21,795 nt of DNA, taken from positions 1 through 21,795 of IMG/VR virus record IMGVR_UViG_3300021956_000856; one strand, 5' to 3'. Source of the stretch: a virus. The position numbers and the translations under genes are program-made. The notes under the pieces were generated by a model. The model saw only the letters and a program-made list of their open reading frames with translations. It ran no database searches and was not told the DNA's origin. This document shows, one piece after another, positions 6,473 through 15,707 of this stretch (positions are counted from its first letter, which is position 1; each line of letters begins with the position of its first letter).

Positions 6473-7988
6473 TTGGAGTGACCAAAAGACTCATACCCCC
6501 TCCATTAAAAGTATACGTTCCTGAATATCCATAGCACCATAAAGCAGCTGTATGACTTCCGGCTCCCAATTTAACTCGTGTAGTGTGCGTATACCCTTGC
6601 CACCAGGCTGAACTTGCGTTTGTATCAAAAAAAGTACCTCCAATACCTGCCCCATAAGTACTTGCCGATCCAAGTGTATAATTGTCAAAATAACTCGATG
6701 TAGCAGCAGGAGCATTTCCGTCAACTCCTATACCTATATAAACAGAGTTACCTGTAACTGAATTGAGCCAGTGTCCAGAAGCACCGATATCAACATATGA
6801 AGCGACAGACAAGGAAAAGGAAAATGACCACAGTGAAACCCATTGATTTACTGTTGATGTAGCATATGACCAATTTGGAGGGGCGTAGAAAAGGTTATAT
6901 TTGTAAGTACTTCCGTAGGTTATGTACCCATTGTTTTGAATTCTCATACGTTCAGCCTGTGTCGTTGCCGCTCCAGCTGCAGCTGTATAAAACAACAAGT
7001 GTGCCGATGCATTTCCATCATCGATGGCAATTATAGACGAACTCGGTCCGCCTGATCGACTAGACCAAGGCATGAGATGGATTCCACACGTCGCGCTTAC
7101 ACCTCCCGTCGGATTTCCTAACCGTAAAAATGGTTGTGCTTGGTTAGCCACACCACCTGGGTAACTTATATCTAGAGTATATGATGGACTTGTCGTCCCG
7201 ATGCCGACGTTGCCAGACCCAAGAATAGTCATCATGGCTGTTCCACTCGTGTTACTCACGAATGAGAAGGTGTTTGCCCCTGCCTGAAATGTGTTTGATG
7301 TCGATGCGATACGAATACCAATGGAACCAGAATTGTGAGGTGCTAGGGTGAGACACCCTGTATTTACTGAGCCTTTTGTAAACCATACTATAGCGTCACC
7401 TGCCGTTGTAAGACTGTTATAAGCACCGGCGCTACTATTGAATACAAAATTAACAGATCCGTATACAGAATCAGTCAAGTACGCAATTGCACTGTTTTGT
7501 GTAGTAGTACCGTATACACTGAATAAAGCCCCGGGACTTGCCGTCCCAATCCCCACATATGGGTTATCACGCATGATTGAAATAATTTCAGATCCAGCGA
7601 CACTTGCGGAATGCCTGAAAATTCCGAGTCGACTTGCTGAAATATTCTGGATTGAAAACCCGTAACTATCTGCTGCCTCCATGAGACGAATAGATGCACC
7701 GGTTGTTCCTGCAGTAGTGGATGCACTTGCTACTCGCAGTGTGTAAGGGGACGCACCAAACTGCCCAACGTCTAGGTTATACCCAGGATTCGTCGTCCCA
7801 ATCCCCACGCTCCCGCTCGGATTAATGATCAATGCGGTAGACCCGGTCGATGTCTGTGCACTGAACACGTTTCCTGCGCTTAGTTGTTGAATCGTAAATG
7901 CATTTCCGGCTGCTGAACTTCCAGTCAGAAATACATTTGAAGCTACGAGACTCAGGGGCTGTGTCGGAGCACCCTGTGCGAAGCTCAT
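6459..7988 (-). CDS. GIGTTNP-repeat tail-fibre-like protein (509 aa)
   Basis: Stalk with three full motifs: VGIGTTNPGYNLDV, VGIGTASPGALFSV and VGIGTTSPSYTLDI. An AERMRIQNNGYI segment follows, of the kind that usually precedes such a motif. The N-terminus, with SSAAGNAFTIQQLSAGNVF before the first motif, parallels TASGTALTVQQLGTGNVI in the fibre at 17864, so the heads are paralogous. The last 140 residues, rich in Trp, Tyr, Gly and Ser (WVSLWSFSFSL, GNSVYIGIGVDG, HTAALWCYGYSG), look like a terminal beta-sandwich, probably receptor-binding. There is no S74 domain. The ATG follows TACTAG directly, 17 nt after the stop of the LamG gene, and its 3' end overlaps the XkdW-like gene. Fibre function is inferred from the motif architecture. 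Confidence 0.85.
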   Translation of the reverse strand: MSFAQGAPTQPLSLVASNVFLTGSSAAGNAFTIQQLSAGNVFSAQTSTGSTALIINPSGSVGIGTTNPGYNLDVGQFGASPYTLRVASASTTAGTTGASIRLMEAADSYGFSIQNISASRLGIFRHSASVAGSEIISIMRDNPYVGIGTASPGALFSVYGTTTQNSAIAYLTDSVYGSVNFVFNSSAGAYNSLTTAGDAIVWFTKGSVNTGCLTLAPHNSGSIGIRIASTSNTFQAGANTFSFVSNTSGTAMMTILGSGNVGIGTTSPSYTLDISYPGGVANQAQPFLRLGNPTGGVSATCGIHLMPWSSRSGGPSSSIIAIDDGNASAHLLFYTAAAGAATTQAERMRIQNNGYITYGSTYKYNLFYAPPNWSYATSTVNQWVSLWSFSFSLSVASYVDIGASGHWLNSVTGNSVYIGIGVDGNAPAATSSYFDNYTLGSASTYGAGIGGTFFDTNASSAWWQGYTHTTRVKLGAGSHTAALWCYGYSGTYTFNGGGMSLLVTPINYL

Positions 7989-7994
7989 CTAGTA
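7989..7994 (-). promoter_or_regulatory. TACTAG box abutting start codon
   Basis: TACTAG runs straight into the ATG at 7988 (TACTAGATG), a variant of the start-proximal box seen at other genes here. Confidence 0.4.
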
Positions 7995-8005
7995 ATGTAA
8001 AACAT

Positions 8006-11000
8006 TTAAGTTGACCAATACAAACACCCTGTTCTCGCATTATTTCCAAACCCTGAAAGTACTGAAGTGATCTGAAAGGCGTACACGGCATAACTTCCCG
8101 TCGTTGTAAAAGTAAAAGACACGAATTGATTTGCAATTGTGTTGTAGTTTGCATTCGTTTGACCCGAAGCTGTGCTTAAGAGAGTTGTCCACGGACCTGT
8201 TGTCGATGCACTCCCATATACTGCAATATTCCCAATGGGATTATAATTCTGGGTACCATAAAGACCTATTGCAACTGTACTGAAAGTCACGGCTGACCCC
8301 AAAGCAACCATAACATAGTCTCCAGTTGTTGATGTTCCAGGTAAGGTTGTACCAAAGTTGCCGTTTGGCGTTCCTGCCGGATAATTATACGCACCACCCT
8401 GATCCCAAATAATCGTCGTCGCCGACGAAGTTCCAAACAATTGTTGATTTGCGAGTCCAGACTGGGCACCCGTAATATTATATGAAATGCCATTCCAAGT
8501 TCCAGACGCCGTCGGTGACGCAAAAAGACCAAATATTTGTGGTGTCGAATCAGTAAACTGTATTACCGTCGTGTACCCGTTTTTATTCGTTGCAGATACA
8601 GTGTATCTGGTTGGAAGAATAGTACTTGAATTTACTGTTAAAGTGAGCGCGTAATCTGTAGAACTCGTGACTGCAAGACCTGCTCCAGTTGGACTAAAAC
8701 TCCATGTAATTCCATTTACAGGCTGTAAAGCTGTTTGAGAAACTGTAATCGTTTGACCTAAAACCAATGCCGAATTATTTCCAGGATTCACGAGAACTGG
8801 TGGCAGAATGGGACGCGACGTGAAATTTGTTGCATAATAAGAAATAGATCTTCTAAACTTATTAGCGAAAGTTGATATTGTTGTAGAATCCTTGACGTCA
8901 TTAAACATCATAAACGTGGATACATCTGCGTTCAGCCAACAAGGAGCTACAGATGTATTCGTCAGTGAATATCCAAATGCAGTAGGATTTGGTCCAGTTT
9001 TAGTTCCTGTATCTAAAGTAAAGCTTGTACCTGTACCTGTACCGTTATAGAGAATTACCTGTCCGGTACTACTTGCGCGCGTTGCAGTCATAAATGAATA
9101 ATTTCCCAATCCGTTTGTTGAAATGCTTACTTTATTCTCGGACGGGCCCGTCCCCATACCAAAAAGACCAGAACCAGGCAGTATAAGACCATAATCTTGC
9201 GCGGTACCCCCTATATCACCTGCAATAAAAGAGTCCTGCCAATACCACTGGGGGCTAGGATTTCCATACACATATGCATTTTGGACAAACCCGACGCAGA
9301 ACGTAGCATCCGACATTGACACATTATCTGTCCAAACCATATAAAGTCCCGATCTAAATTGAACACCAGTTGTTTGTGAAAACCCCGGTTGAAGACCACT
9401 TGTCGTTTGTCTCAAATTTCGTCCGTTTCCAGATTGATCATACCATATAACGACATTCGCTGTTCCTGAACCTAACCAACTCGCCAATGTCTGACCACCC
9501 GACGCCGTTACTAGTGTCGTATTAAGAGAGTCCGTAATAAAATCTACATTTGAATTATCAGTGGATCTACGTATATTGATGATATTTCCAGTATAACTTG
9601 TGTTTATCCTCTGAAGTCCATATACTCTATTCATATTCGTCAGAGTTAGATTCGTAACTGCGCCAGACAATCTCGTCTGATAATATTGACTCGCGAGGGA
9701 AAGCACTGTTGTCCCGCCAGAGACGTATGAAGGACTCGGGAGCCCAAAAGGGGCTGCGGCAGGGGTGAAAGTGGCGGTGGGCACTGTTCCTCCTTTGACG
9801 ACGCGAATGTCTTGAATATATCCATTCACATATTGTCCACCCGACCCACCCGTGTATATACCAATTTGAATAGGCCAAGTTGAATTGTACCGAGGAGTTC
9901 CTGAAAAAGTTGTAGCCGCCGATACAGATCCATTGAGAAAAACATAAATCTTTTTATTTGTATTGTCCCAGGATCCGGCTAGGTGATACCATTGCCCAGT
10001 ATTCATCACGGTTGCAAGTGATGCATCCTGAGATGCGTTTGTAGTTGATGTCACTCGGAATTGAGGCTGTTTAGAGCTGTTTATCCAGAGCATCCAATCT
10101 TCACCTGGTGATGCTGTTGTGTTTTGTCTTCCGACAATTGTAGTTGCAATTGTTTGAAATGAATTAAGATATATCCAAGCCTCGCAGAATAAGTTTGATG
10201 CATTTGTATCGAAATTAGATGGATGGTTAGACCCAAGATTCATATAGTTCCCAGACGTTCCCGGGAGTCCGAGCCACGACGGGGTAAAGTACTGCTCATA
10301 CAAACTGAGAACAGTTGATCCACCGGAAACATAGGGTGGTAGCCCGAGCCGAAAAGGTGCGGTGACTGGTGTGAAACTGGTCGTCGGCACGATACCTCCT
10401 TGGACAACACGGACGTCTTTGATGTATCCATAAAAACTTCTGGTAAGGTCTGTAAAATTACCTATCAAAGTCTTTGAATTTGCTGAATTTCGCGGAGCTG
10501 TACAAGTAGCAGGTACAGTACCTAAATAACCATTTACAAAACATCTCAATGTCTGGGTTGTATAATCCCATGACCCGGCAACATGATACCAAGTCCCTGT
10601 ATTTAATGAAAAACTATTCGATGCTATACGCGAAACACCTCCAGTGTCAAAAAAATAAAATCCCATTGAAGTACCATCACAATATAACCCCCAATTTTCC
10701 GATCCTCCACCCGCTGGCGATGGCCCTACATCTATTACGGCTACAAAAGATTTAGCAGTAAAATTTACCAGCGATTCTACAAATAAGTTTGATGTTGATG
10801 TATTGAAATTAGCTGGATTACTAGTTCCTAAATCCATGTAAGCCGCTGAACTGTTAGGAAGCGAGAGTGCCGTATTACTGGTTGGTGCCCCTCCATAAGT
10901 TATGGTTGCTGTTCCTTGGAGTTCGCGATTGCTTACTCCAGACCCTGAACCATAAGTTACGGCGGCTGTGCCTTTGTATATCTGAGCACTCGTTGCCGTT

Positions 11001-11011
11001 AGGCTGCTCAT
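8006..11011 (-). CDS. LamG/concanavalin-A-like lectin adhesin with discoidin-like C-terminus (1001 aa)
   Basis: Domains in order. Two tandem LamG-like (LamGL) domains at about residues 52-225 and 245-430, each with YMDLG or YMNLG, then GTWYHVAGSWD or GQWYHLAGSWD, a FVNG or FLNG strand and GYIKDVRVV or GYIQDIRVV. A domain at about 455-700 with GLQRINTSYTGNIINIRRSTD and VVIWYDQSGNGRNLRQ resembles the arabinofuranosidase-B-type fold common in phage tail proteins. An Ig-like segment lies at about 745-830. A final beta-domain (TASGTWNGISYNITGAQ, then GSASTTGPWTTLLST) looks like the F5/8 type C (discoidin) family. All are carbohydrate- or cell-surface-binding folds, so host attachment is a reasonable inference. 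Enzymatic activity is not supported. The start ATG is preceded by TAGTAG, 16 nt after the chaperone-like gene at 11028. Confidence 0.88.
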   Translation of the reverse strand: MSSLTATSAQIYKGTAAVTYGSGSGVSNRELQGTATITYGGAPTSNTALSLPNSSAAYMDLGTSNPANFNTSTSNLFVESLVNFTAKSFVAVIDVGPSPAGGGSENWGLYCDGTSMGFYFFDTGGVSRIASNSFSLNTGTWYHVAGSWDYTTQTLRCFVNGYLGTVPATCTAPRNSANSKTLIGNFTDLTRSFYGYIKDVRVVQGGIVPTTSFTPVTAPFRLGLPPYVSGGSTVLSLYEQYFTPSWLGLPGTSGNYMNLGSNHPSNFDTNASNLFCEAWIYLNSFQTIATTIVGRQNTTASPGEDWMLWINSSKQPQFRVTSTTNASQDASLATVMNTGQWYHLAGSWDNTNKKIYVFLNGSVSAATTFSGTPRYNSTWPIQIGIYTGGSGGQYVNGYIQDIRVVKGGTVPTATFTPAAAPFGLPSPSYVSGGTTVLSLASQYYQTRLSGAVTNLTLTNMNRVYGLQRINTSYTGNIINIRRSTDNSNVDFITDSLNTTLVTASGGQTLASWLGSGTANVVIWYDQSGNGRNLRQTTSGLQPGFSQTTGVQFRSGLYMVWTDNVSMSDATFCVGFVQNAYVYGNPSPQWYWQDSFIAGDIGGTAQDYGLILPGSGLFGMGTGPSENKVSISTNGLGNYSFMTATRASSTGQVILYNGTGTGTSFTLDTGTKTGPNPTAFGYSLTNTSVAPCWLNADVSTFMMFNDVKDSTTISTFANKFRRSISYYATNFTSRPILPPVLVNPGNNSALVLGQTITVSQTALQPVNGITWSFSPTGAGLAVTSSTDYALTLTVNSSTILPTRYTVSATNKNGYTTVIQFTDSTPQIFGLFASPTASGTWNGISYNITGAQSGLANQQLFGTSSATTIIWDQGGAYNYPAGTPNGNFGTTLPGTSTTGDYVMVALGSAVTFSTVAIGLYGTQNYNPIGNIAVYGSASTTGPWTTLLSTASGQTNANYNTIANQFVSFTFTTTGSYAVYAFQITSVLSGFGNNARTGCLYWST

Positions 11012-11017
11012 CTACTA
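11012..11017 (-). promoter_or_regulatory. TAGTAG box abutting start codon
   Basis: TAGTAG immediately precedes the ATG at 11011. The same hexamer abuts the ATG at 17441, and TAATAG abuts the ATG at 19237. Confidence 0.45.
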
Positions 11018-11027
11018 GAGTGAAACA

Positions 11028-11411
11028 TTAGTTTGGTGGTGTAGGCCACACGAAATCAAGTGGACACGTGCCTTCAATCACGAGATCCCGGAGCTGTTGG
11101 CGATACGTTGCCCATGCTGCCTTCTGTTCATCCGTAAGAGGCCCACCAGGAATCTGGGTCCAATCGGACTTGTACAAGAGATCGTTCCTCTGTTTGCGGA
11201 TACCCTGGTATTCCCATGTGTACATCTCGTTCATCTTGTCCGTATCTGGACTCAGAGTGAGGTCCTTATTCACAATGACTGCGCGATAGTCAAGGGGAGG
11301 AACCACCTCGATATGGGTCGCTGTAGGTGCTCGGCTCTGGTCCACCTCTGTGTACTCATACATTGCTAGGATTTGAAGAGTCTTTGAGTCAATAGCAACA
11401 AAGTAAGGCAT
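11028..11411 (-). CDS. Phage tail assembly chaperone-like protein (127 aa)
   Basis: The C-terminal module at about residues 72-127 reads IRKQRNDLLYKSDWTQIPG, then AAWATYRQQLRDL, then FVWPTPPN. This is the pattern of the Phage_tail_APC family (PF16778 as I recall), small proteins encoded beside phage tail-fibre genes. The N-terminal 70 residues (MPYFVAIDSKTLQILAMYEY and following) are unrelated to the heads of the other three copies here. The linker before FVWP is diverged (VIEGTCPLD instead of PANTPDPTN). The ATG is 3 nt after the TAG of the fibre gene at 11415, and the LamG adhesin starts 16 nt after its stop, so it may serve either. The chaperone role is known only for the phage family and is inferred here. 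Confidence 0.88.
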   Translation of the reverse strand: MPYFVAIDSKTLQILAMYEYTEVDQSRAPTATHIEVVPPLDYRAVIVNKDLTLSPDTDKMNEMYTWEYQGIRKQRNDLLYKSDWTQIPGGPLTDEQKAAWATYRQQLRDLVIEGTCPLDFVWPTPPN

Positions 11412-11414
11412 TCT

Positions 11415-12995
11415 CTATACATAATGCACCATAGAATATTTACCCGTCATTGTCCCACCACTCAAATTGAAACGAATCCTATTAATTTGAATATTTGTCG
11501 TTCCAAAATAGCACCTGCCTATAACTTGTGTTGCTCCTACGCCAGCGTAGCACCCTGTGCTATCCCACTCAACATGGAATCGTTGGGCTCCTGTGAGACC
11601 ATTTAGACCTGTAATTCTCACGACACATATAGAAGGACCTACTCCGTTTGTAGCCAACTCTGTAATTGGAATAACCACAGCACTCGCAGATGAAGCATAT
11701 GTAGCAGATGCAGTTCCACGCCACCCTTGCCAGCTATATTCATTCGGATTATAGACTGTTCCATTCGTATCCAGTGCCTGTATAGTAACGTTTTGAAAAT
11801 TAGATGTGTTGAAATATGGAATGACACGAATTTCTACATTGTTAAAGTTGACCAAATCAAAGTTACCTGCATCGAATGATGTGACTGCTGTGAACGTTGT
11901 AAGAGCTGGAATTTTAGGTTGTAAAATAGTATTCACTCTGAAAGATCCAGAACAGTTTACGTCATTCACGACATCAAGAGCGTATCCGGGACCCGTCGAT
12001 CCGATGCCGACGTTGCCGTTCGCAATTATACGCATACGCTCTGTTTGTCCAGACCCGTTGTTGGTGAAAAACCCTATAGCCCCTGTCGTGGTCGTGATTG
12101 AGTAAATCTTAATAGCCGCCAATTCAGCCGCAGTTTGTCCATATATGTTCATCATTCTCATACCACCACTTGTGCCGAGTGTCGTATCATACGCAACTTG
12201 GAACGAATCTTGGTTTGTTCCGTACTGTATGTTCATGAGCGTTGCCGCGCTGGTGCCAGAGGTCGTATTGAATATGTTGAGTAGTGCTTGTGGATTCGTC
12301 GTCCCTATTCCAACATTTGTCGATGCCAAGACTTGCGTCGCACTCACAAAAGGAACGGTCAGTGTATCAAAGTTAAACACCGTGTTTGTAGCGTTTGACG
12401 TGAACCCCGACGTTGCTATATTACCTGAAACCTGTAACGCATTAGTCCCTGGATTGCTTGTTCCGATACCTACGCTTCCCTGAACAATCAACCCACTTGT
12501 GGGTGCTGTGAACGCCGTGTACCCCGTCCCGATACCGACGCCTCCACTCACAGTCAAGAGCGACCCAGGGTTGGTCGTCCCGATACCTACGAGACCCGTG
12601 GTTGTCACTCGCACCTTTTCACCGGTCGAATAACTCGGTGCAATGATGACAGGTGTGTTATCCGTTCCCAGTGCTAAAGCACCGGTACTCAACGCGAACA
12701 AACCCGTGCCGTCCATGCCGACAAACGCACGCCGGGAATCTGCCGTATTCACAAAGAACATTGAGGCATTCGTACCGGTCGTTGTTGAATATAAGTTTGC
12801 GACCGAACCCGTTACATTTACGTTCAAAATTGAATTGGGACTTGTGAGACCAATCCCCACGTTTCCAGAATTGTAATAAATTCCAGACCCTACAGTTGTC
12901 CATTGTGTACCTGAACCGAGCGTTGTTATAGTTCCCTTGACGGTACAGTTCCCTGATATATACACATCGGAAAACACGTTTGAAAGTGTTGCCAT
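11415..12995 (-). CDS. GIGTTNP-repeat tail-fibre-like protein (526 aa)
   Basis: The richest stalk in the window, with six GIG motifs, including VGIGLTSP near residue 47, VGIGTTNPGSLLTV, VGIGTSNPGTNALQV, VGIGTTNPQALLNI and VGIGSTGPGYALDV; the last follows TERMRIIANGN. Near the N-terminus TQWTTVGSGIYYNSGNVGIG parallels SQWTTGTNNVYYLSTVGIG in the S74 fibre at 5164. The C-terminal 170 residues (from ILQPKIPALTTF) form a separate beta-rich domain with WQGWRGTASATYAS and AQRFHVEWDSTGCYAGVG, probably the receptor-binding tip. There is no S74 domain. The ATG abuts TTAG. Upstream lies a hairpin at 13019-13035. Fibre assignment is by motif architecture. Confidence 0.87.
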   Translation of the reverse strand: MATLSNVFSDVYISGNCTVKGTITTLGSGTQWTTVGSGIYYNSGNVGIGLTSPNSILNVNVTGSVANLYSTTTGTNASMFFVNTADSRRAFVGMDGTGLFALSTGALALGTDNTPVIIAPSYSTGEKVRVTTTGLVGIGTTNPGSLLTVSGGVGIGTGYTAFTAPTSGLIVQGSVGIGTSNPGTNALQVSGNIATSGFTSNATNTVFNFDTLTVPFVSATQVLASTNVGIGTTNPQALLNIFNTTSGTSAATLMNIQYGTNQDSFQVAYDTTLGTSGGMRMMNIYGQTAAELAAIKIYSITTTTGAIGFFTNNGSGQTERMRIIANGNVGIGSTGPGYALDVVNDVNCSGSFRVNTILQPKIPALTTFTAVTSFDAGNFDLVNFNNVEIRVIPYFNTSNFQNVTIQALDTNGTVYNPNEYSWQGWRGTASATYASSASAVVIPITELATNGVGPSICVVRITGLNGLTGAQRFHVEWDSTGCYAGVGATQVIGRCYFGTTNIQINRIRFNLSGGTMTGKYSMVHYV

Positions 12996-13018
12996 CTAAT
13001 TTTAAGAGAGAAATTTAT

Positions 13019-13035
13019 CAAGTGCGTAGCACTTG
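13019..13035. other. Perfect hairpin in intergenic gap
   Basis: CAAGTGC, loop GTA, GCACTTG: a 7-bp stem with a 3-nt loop in the 76-bp gap between the stop at 13072 and the start at 12995. GAAGTGC at 13044-13050 partly repeats one arm. Candidate 3'-end processing or termination signal for the upstream gene, by analogy with the intergenic hairpins that mark polyadenylation sites in mimiviruses. Confidence 0.55.
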
Positions 13036-13071
13036 GTTCCCACGAAGTGCCGCATGCAGACTCCAGCCGCT

Positions 13072-15705
13072 TCACGCCTGAGCCTCAGACCAATACAAAT
13101 TGTATGAAGACGTTGTGATGTTTTGGTTCAGAGCTTGAACAACAATCATGAGCGTATCCGGTCCGTCGGGGTAAAAGCGGTTCCCACCGATGACCGTGTT
13201 TGACAACTCTTTGAGCGACGAAAGATCGATAGTCGTCTGCGTCCCTCCGAGACAAAACATAGAGAAAATGCGTTCGCCCGAACCAACCGACCATGAACCA
13301 CCCGTCCACGATGTTGAATACTGCGTGAAACTGGGCTGACCACCTTGAGCTGTCGAGTTAATGGGCAACCACGTAAACGTCGTGCTTTCAAATCCCGCCG
13401 GGTTCAAGACGCCGAAGATGTTTAGCGTACCGTTTGTGCCAACACACGTCACATCCAGCTTTTGCAATAGAAGCTGTGCACGATTCAGCAAGTCGCGGAT
13501 ACCGATATCACCGACGATACCGTTACTTACGGAGGGTGATAAACGAATGAAAAAGAGAGGCGTCGGGGTACCACCAGCTGACAATGAACTCGTGTAATTA
13601 TACTGAAAATTGAAGAAATACCCACGATCCTGATCAAACTGTCCATCCATGATGAATGCCGAGCCCCAATGGGTCAACGAGGGGGAACACGTACACGATA
13701 CGAGATTGACAGACGCGTTTATGGCGTGCGTCGCAGCAACACCTCCCGAAAAGGTCTTGTTCGTATCTGCAATGTTATACGCCAAGGTGGCTGCTCGCCC
13801 GAGACCCGTCAACGTGTTTGTTCCCTTTCCTGTATACGAAATGAGCTCTTGGTCGATCATCACAGTGCCTGCAGACGGCCAATACGTCGTTGCATCCGTG
13901 AGCGTCAAGGACGTATCACCGGTTCCAATCGCACTTGCAAGTGCCGATATAGACGAGTTTGACTCGTTCACAATCTCGTAACGAACAGGCATGTTACCAG
14001 TGCGCATGTACGACTCGTCATTCACATTATTGTTGGGAATTCTGTGAACCATTGTCCAAGCACCGTTCACGCCACGAATCATGAAATCCACAAAACCCGC
14101 TCCATACCACGTATATTGTATCCCAATCATTTGCATCTTTGTAAGGTCTACACGGTACCCACTTGGACCGTTCCCGTCGATCGTATCACGATTAAACTGT
14201 GATTGGGGAACACGAGTTTCAATGATTTTACATGCTTTGACACCGACCGTAATGTTTGACGCACCGCGGAACGGGGGATTGAACGTCAAGGAATTTTGGG
14301 AAGGAATACTCGTGACCGTGTGTGTCATACCACGAATCGTGATACGGTTTCCAACCTTGAGCTGGTCCTGGAACCGCGTGCTCGAATCACCCGTGAGTGT
14401 TTGTGAGTTGACGTTTACAGTCACGAGACCCGCCAACTGAAACGTACTTGAACGTTTGACGACCCAAAGCGTTTGTCCATCATACTCCCAAAACAGACCG
14501 TTCTGATCCTCGAAACATCCGGCACGCACGCACGCTCCGTGCCACCCAGCCATCACGAACCGAGGCTGATCGCCCAAAACCACCGTCGTCGTGCTCAGAG
14601 TATTCACGACCTGTACGTTAAGTGTCGTGGACTCTATGACTTCCGTAACGACATATGTATTGCCATTGAGCTCGGCAGGTGACGTGAACCCGCGAAGAGT
14701 AATGCTTGCGCCTTTTTGGGGCGCGCCGTGTGCAATATCAGTGACAATTGTGACGTTCGACCCCACGGCCGTTCCGAATGGGGTAGCACTGACGATATCA
14801 TTGTTCGGACAAAAGAGCGTACCGGATGACCATAGAAACCCCTTTCCGGATTGGTACCTAAACACCTTTTTGGACTGGCGACACACGTTCGAACCATATG
14901 CCGGTTGGTTCGGGGACATGAGTACGCCCCCGTCAAAAGGTCTGTGAACCGTGTATGAAAACGGCTGGACATACATGGACCCACCAGTGCTTGTTCCCGT
15001 ACCCGTGACGGAAGATTGGGACGTGAATGTGAACGTCGTTGCCGACGGTACGGAATCTATGAAGAAATTCCCTTGTGTACTCGTTCCAAGGGTTCCGGAG
15101 ACGGCCGTCCAAGACGTGGACGTGATGGGTGTTCCCGGAACGAGACCATGGTTTGTCGTGGTTGTAACCGTCACGGTCGTTCCAGACTGAGACACGGAAC
15201 CCGCAGACGCAGACACCTGGATCTTTGCATTTCCGTTATTAAAAATACCCCCGCGGCGAACAACCGTATATGCCGTAAAGATTGATCCACCACCGGTCGG
15301 TGCAACCGTTCCACCCTTTGCAAAGTACGTAAACGATGTGCTGGACGTGTTTCCCGTAACCAAAAAGAACCCTTCAGCACGATCAGCAGATTTGTTGGTA
15401 TTTGCAAGACCAGATATGGAAATAACAGACCCGATGGGTGGAGGGGTCGTCGTAAAAACAGTGATTGTCGAAGGCGTTGTTGTCGTCCCGTTTGTCTGAA
15501 CATCAGTCACGACGAGATCTGTACCTGGAATTTCATAGAAACTTGGTGTCTTTCGAACTTCCTGGTAGTTTTGCCATTTTGTAGCCTGGAGACCGTATTC
15601 AAAATCGGCATCGATGACAGATTGGCCAAGCGAAACACGCTGACGCTCAATGGCATCGGTACCAAAATCGTATGGACGAGTTTGGTTATTAATTAGGAAC
15701 GGCAT
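13072..15705 (-). CDS. Large phage-like virion structural protein (877 aa)
   Basis: The start is placed at the ATG 15705 (MPFLINNQTRPYDFG), 2 nt after the upstream stop and behind TACTAGTA; a GTG at 15723 would overlap the upstream gene. The head ADFEYGLQATKWQNYQEVRK, then TPSFYEIPGTDL, resembles phage structural proteins as I remember them. The N-terminal half has about four degenerate beta-repeats of the form 'GxxITIxG...NGxYxVxxVxSxTTFTF' (for example HGLVPGTPITST and TIVTDIAHGAPQKGASITLRG). At about residues 640-690 DTSLTLTDATTYWPSAGTVM, then ELISYTGKGTNTLTGLGRA, is a motif widespread in phage tail and baseplate proteins. The C-terminal 180 residues are unassigned. No transmembrane segment is seen. 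It sits between two fibre genes. A structural, possibly fibre-anchoring role is inferred. Confidence 0.82.
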   Translation of the reverse strand: MPFLINNQTRPYDFGTDAIERQRVSLGQSVIDADFEYGLQATKWQNYQEVRKTPSFYEIPGTDLVVTDVQTNGTTTTPSTITVFTTTPPPIGSVISISGLANTNKSADRAEGFFLVTGNTSSTSFTYFAKGGTVAPTGGGSIFTAYTVVRRGGIFNNGNAKIQVSASAGSVSQSGTTVTVTTTTNHGLVPGTPITSTSWTAVSGTLGTSTQGNFFIDSVPSATTFTFTSQSSVTGTGTSTGGSMYVQPFSYTVHRPFDGGVLMSPNQPAYGSNVCRQSKKVFRYQSGKGFLWSSGTLFCPNNDIVSATPFGTAVGSNVTIVTDIAHGAPQKGASITLRGFTSPAELNGNTYVVTEVIESTTLNVQVVNTLSTTTVVLGDQPRFVMAGWHGACVRAGCFEDQNGLFWEYDGQTLWVVKRSSTFQLAGLVTVNVNSQTLTGDSSTRFQDQLKVGNRITIRGMTHTVTSIPSQNSLTFNPPFRGASNITVGVKACKIIETRVPQSQFNRDTIDGNGPSGYRVDLTKMQMIGIQYTWYGAGFVDFMIRGVNGAWTMVHRIPNNNVNDESYMRTGNMPVRYEIVNESNSSISALASAIGTGDTSLTLTDATTYWPSAGTVMIDQELISYTGKGTNTLTGLGRAATLAYNIADTNKTFSGGVAATHAINASVNLVSCTCSPSLTHWGSAFIMDGQFDQDRGYFFNFQYNYTSSLSAGGTPTPLFFIRLSPSVSNGIVGDIGIRDLLNRAQLLLQKLDVTCVGTNGTLNIFGVLNPAGFESTTFTWLPINSTAQGGQPSFTQYSTSWTGGSWSVGSGERIFSMFCLGGTQTTIDLSSLKELSNTVIGGNRFYPDGPDTLMIVVQALNQNITTSSYNLYWSEAQA

Positions 15706-15707
15706 CC

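Noticed and set aside
6459-7988. CRISPR-like regular repeats on the plus strand near GTCGTCCCAATCCCCAC
   Set aside because: These are coding repeats of the GIGTTNP motif with irregular spacing and in-frame variation; there are no constant repeat/spacer units.
9000-9650. Functional arabinofuranosidase
   Set aside because: The WYDQSGNGRNL segment resembles the family, but the domain is embedded in an adhesin and I could not identify catalytic residues. Such domains are common in phage tails as binding modules.
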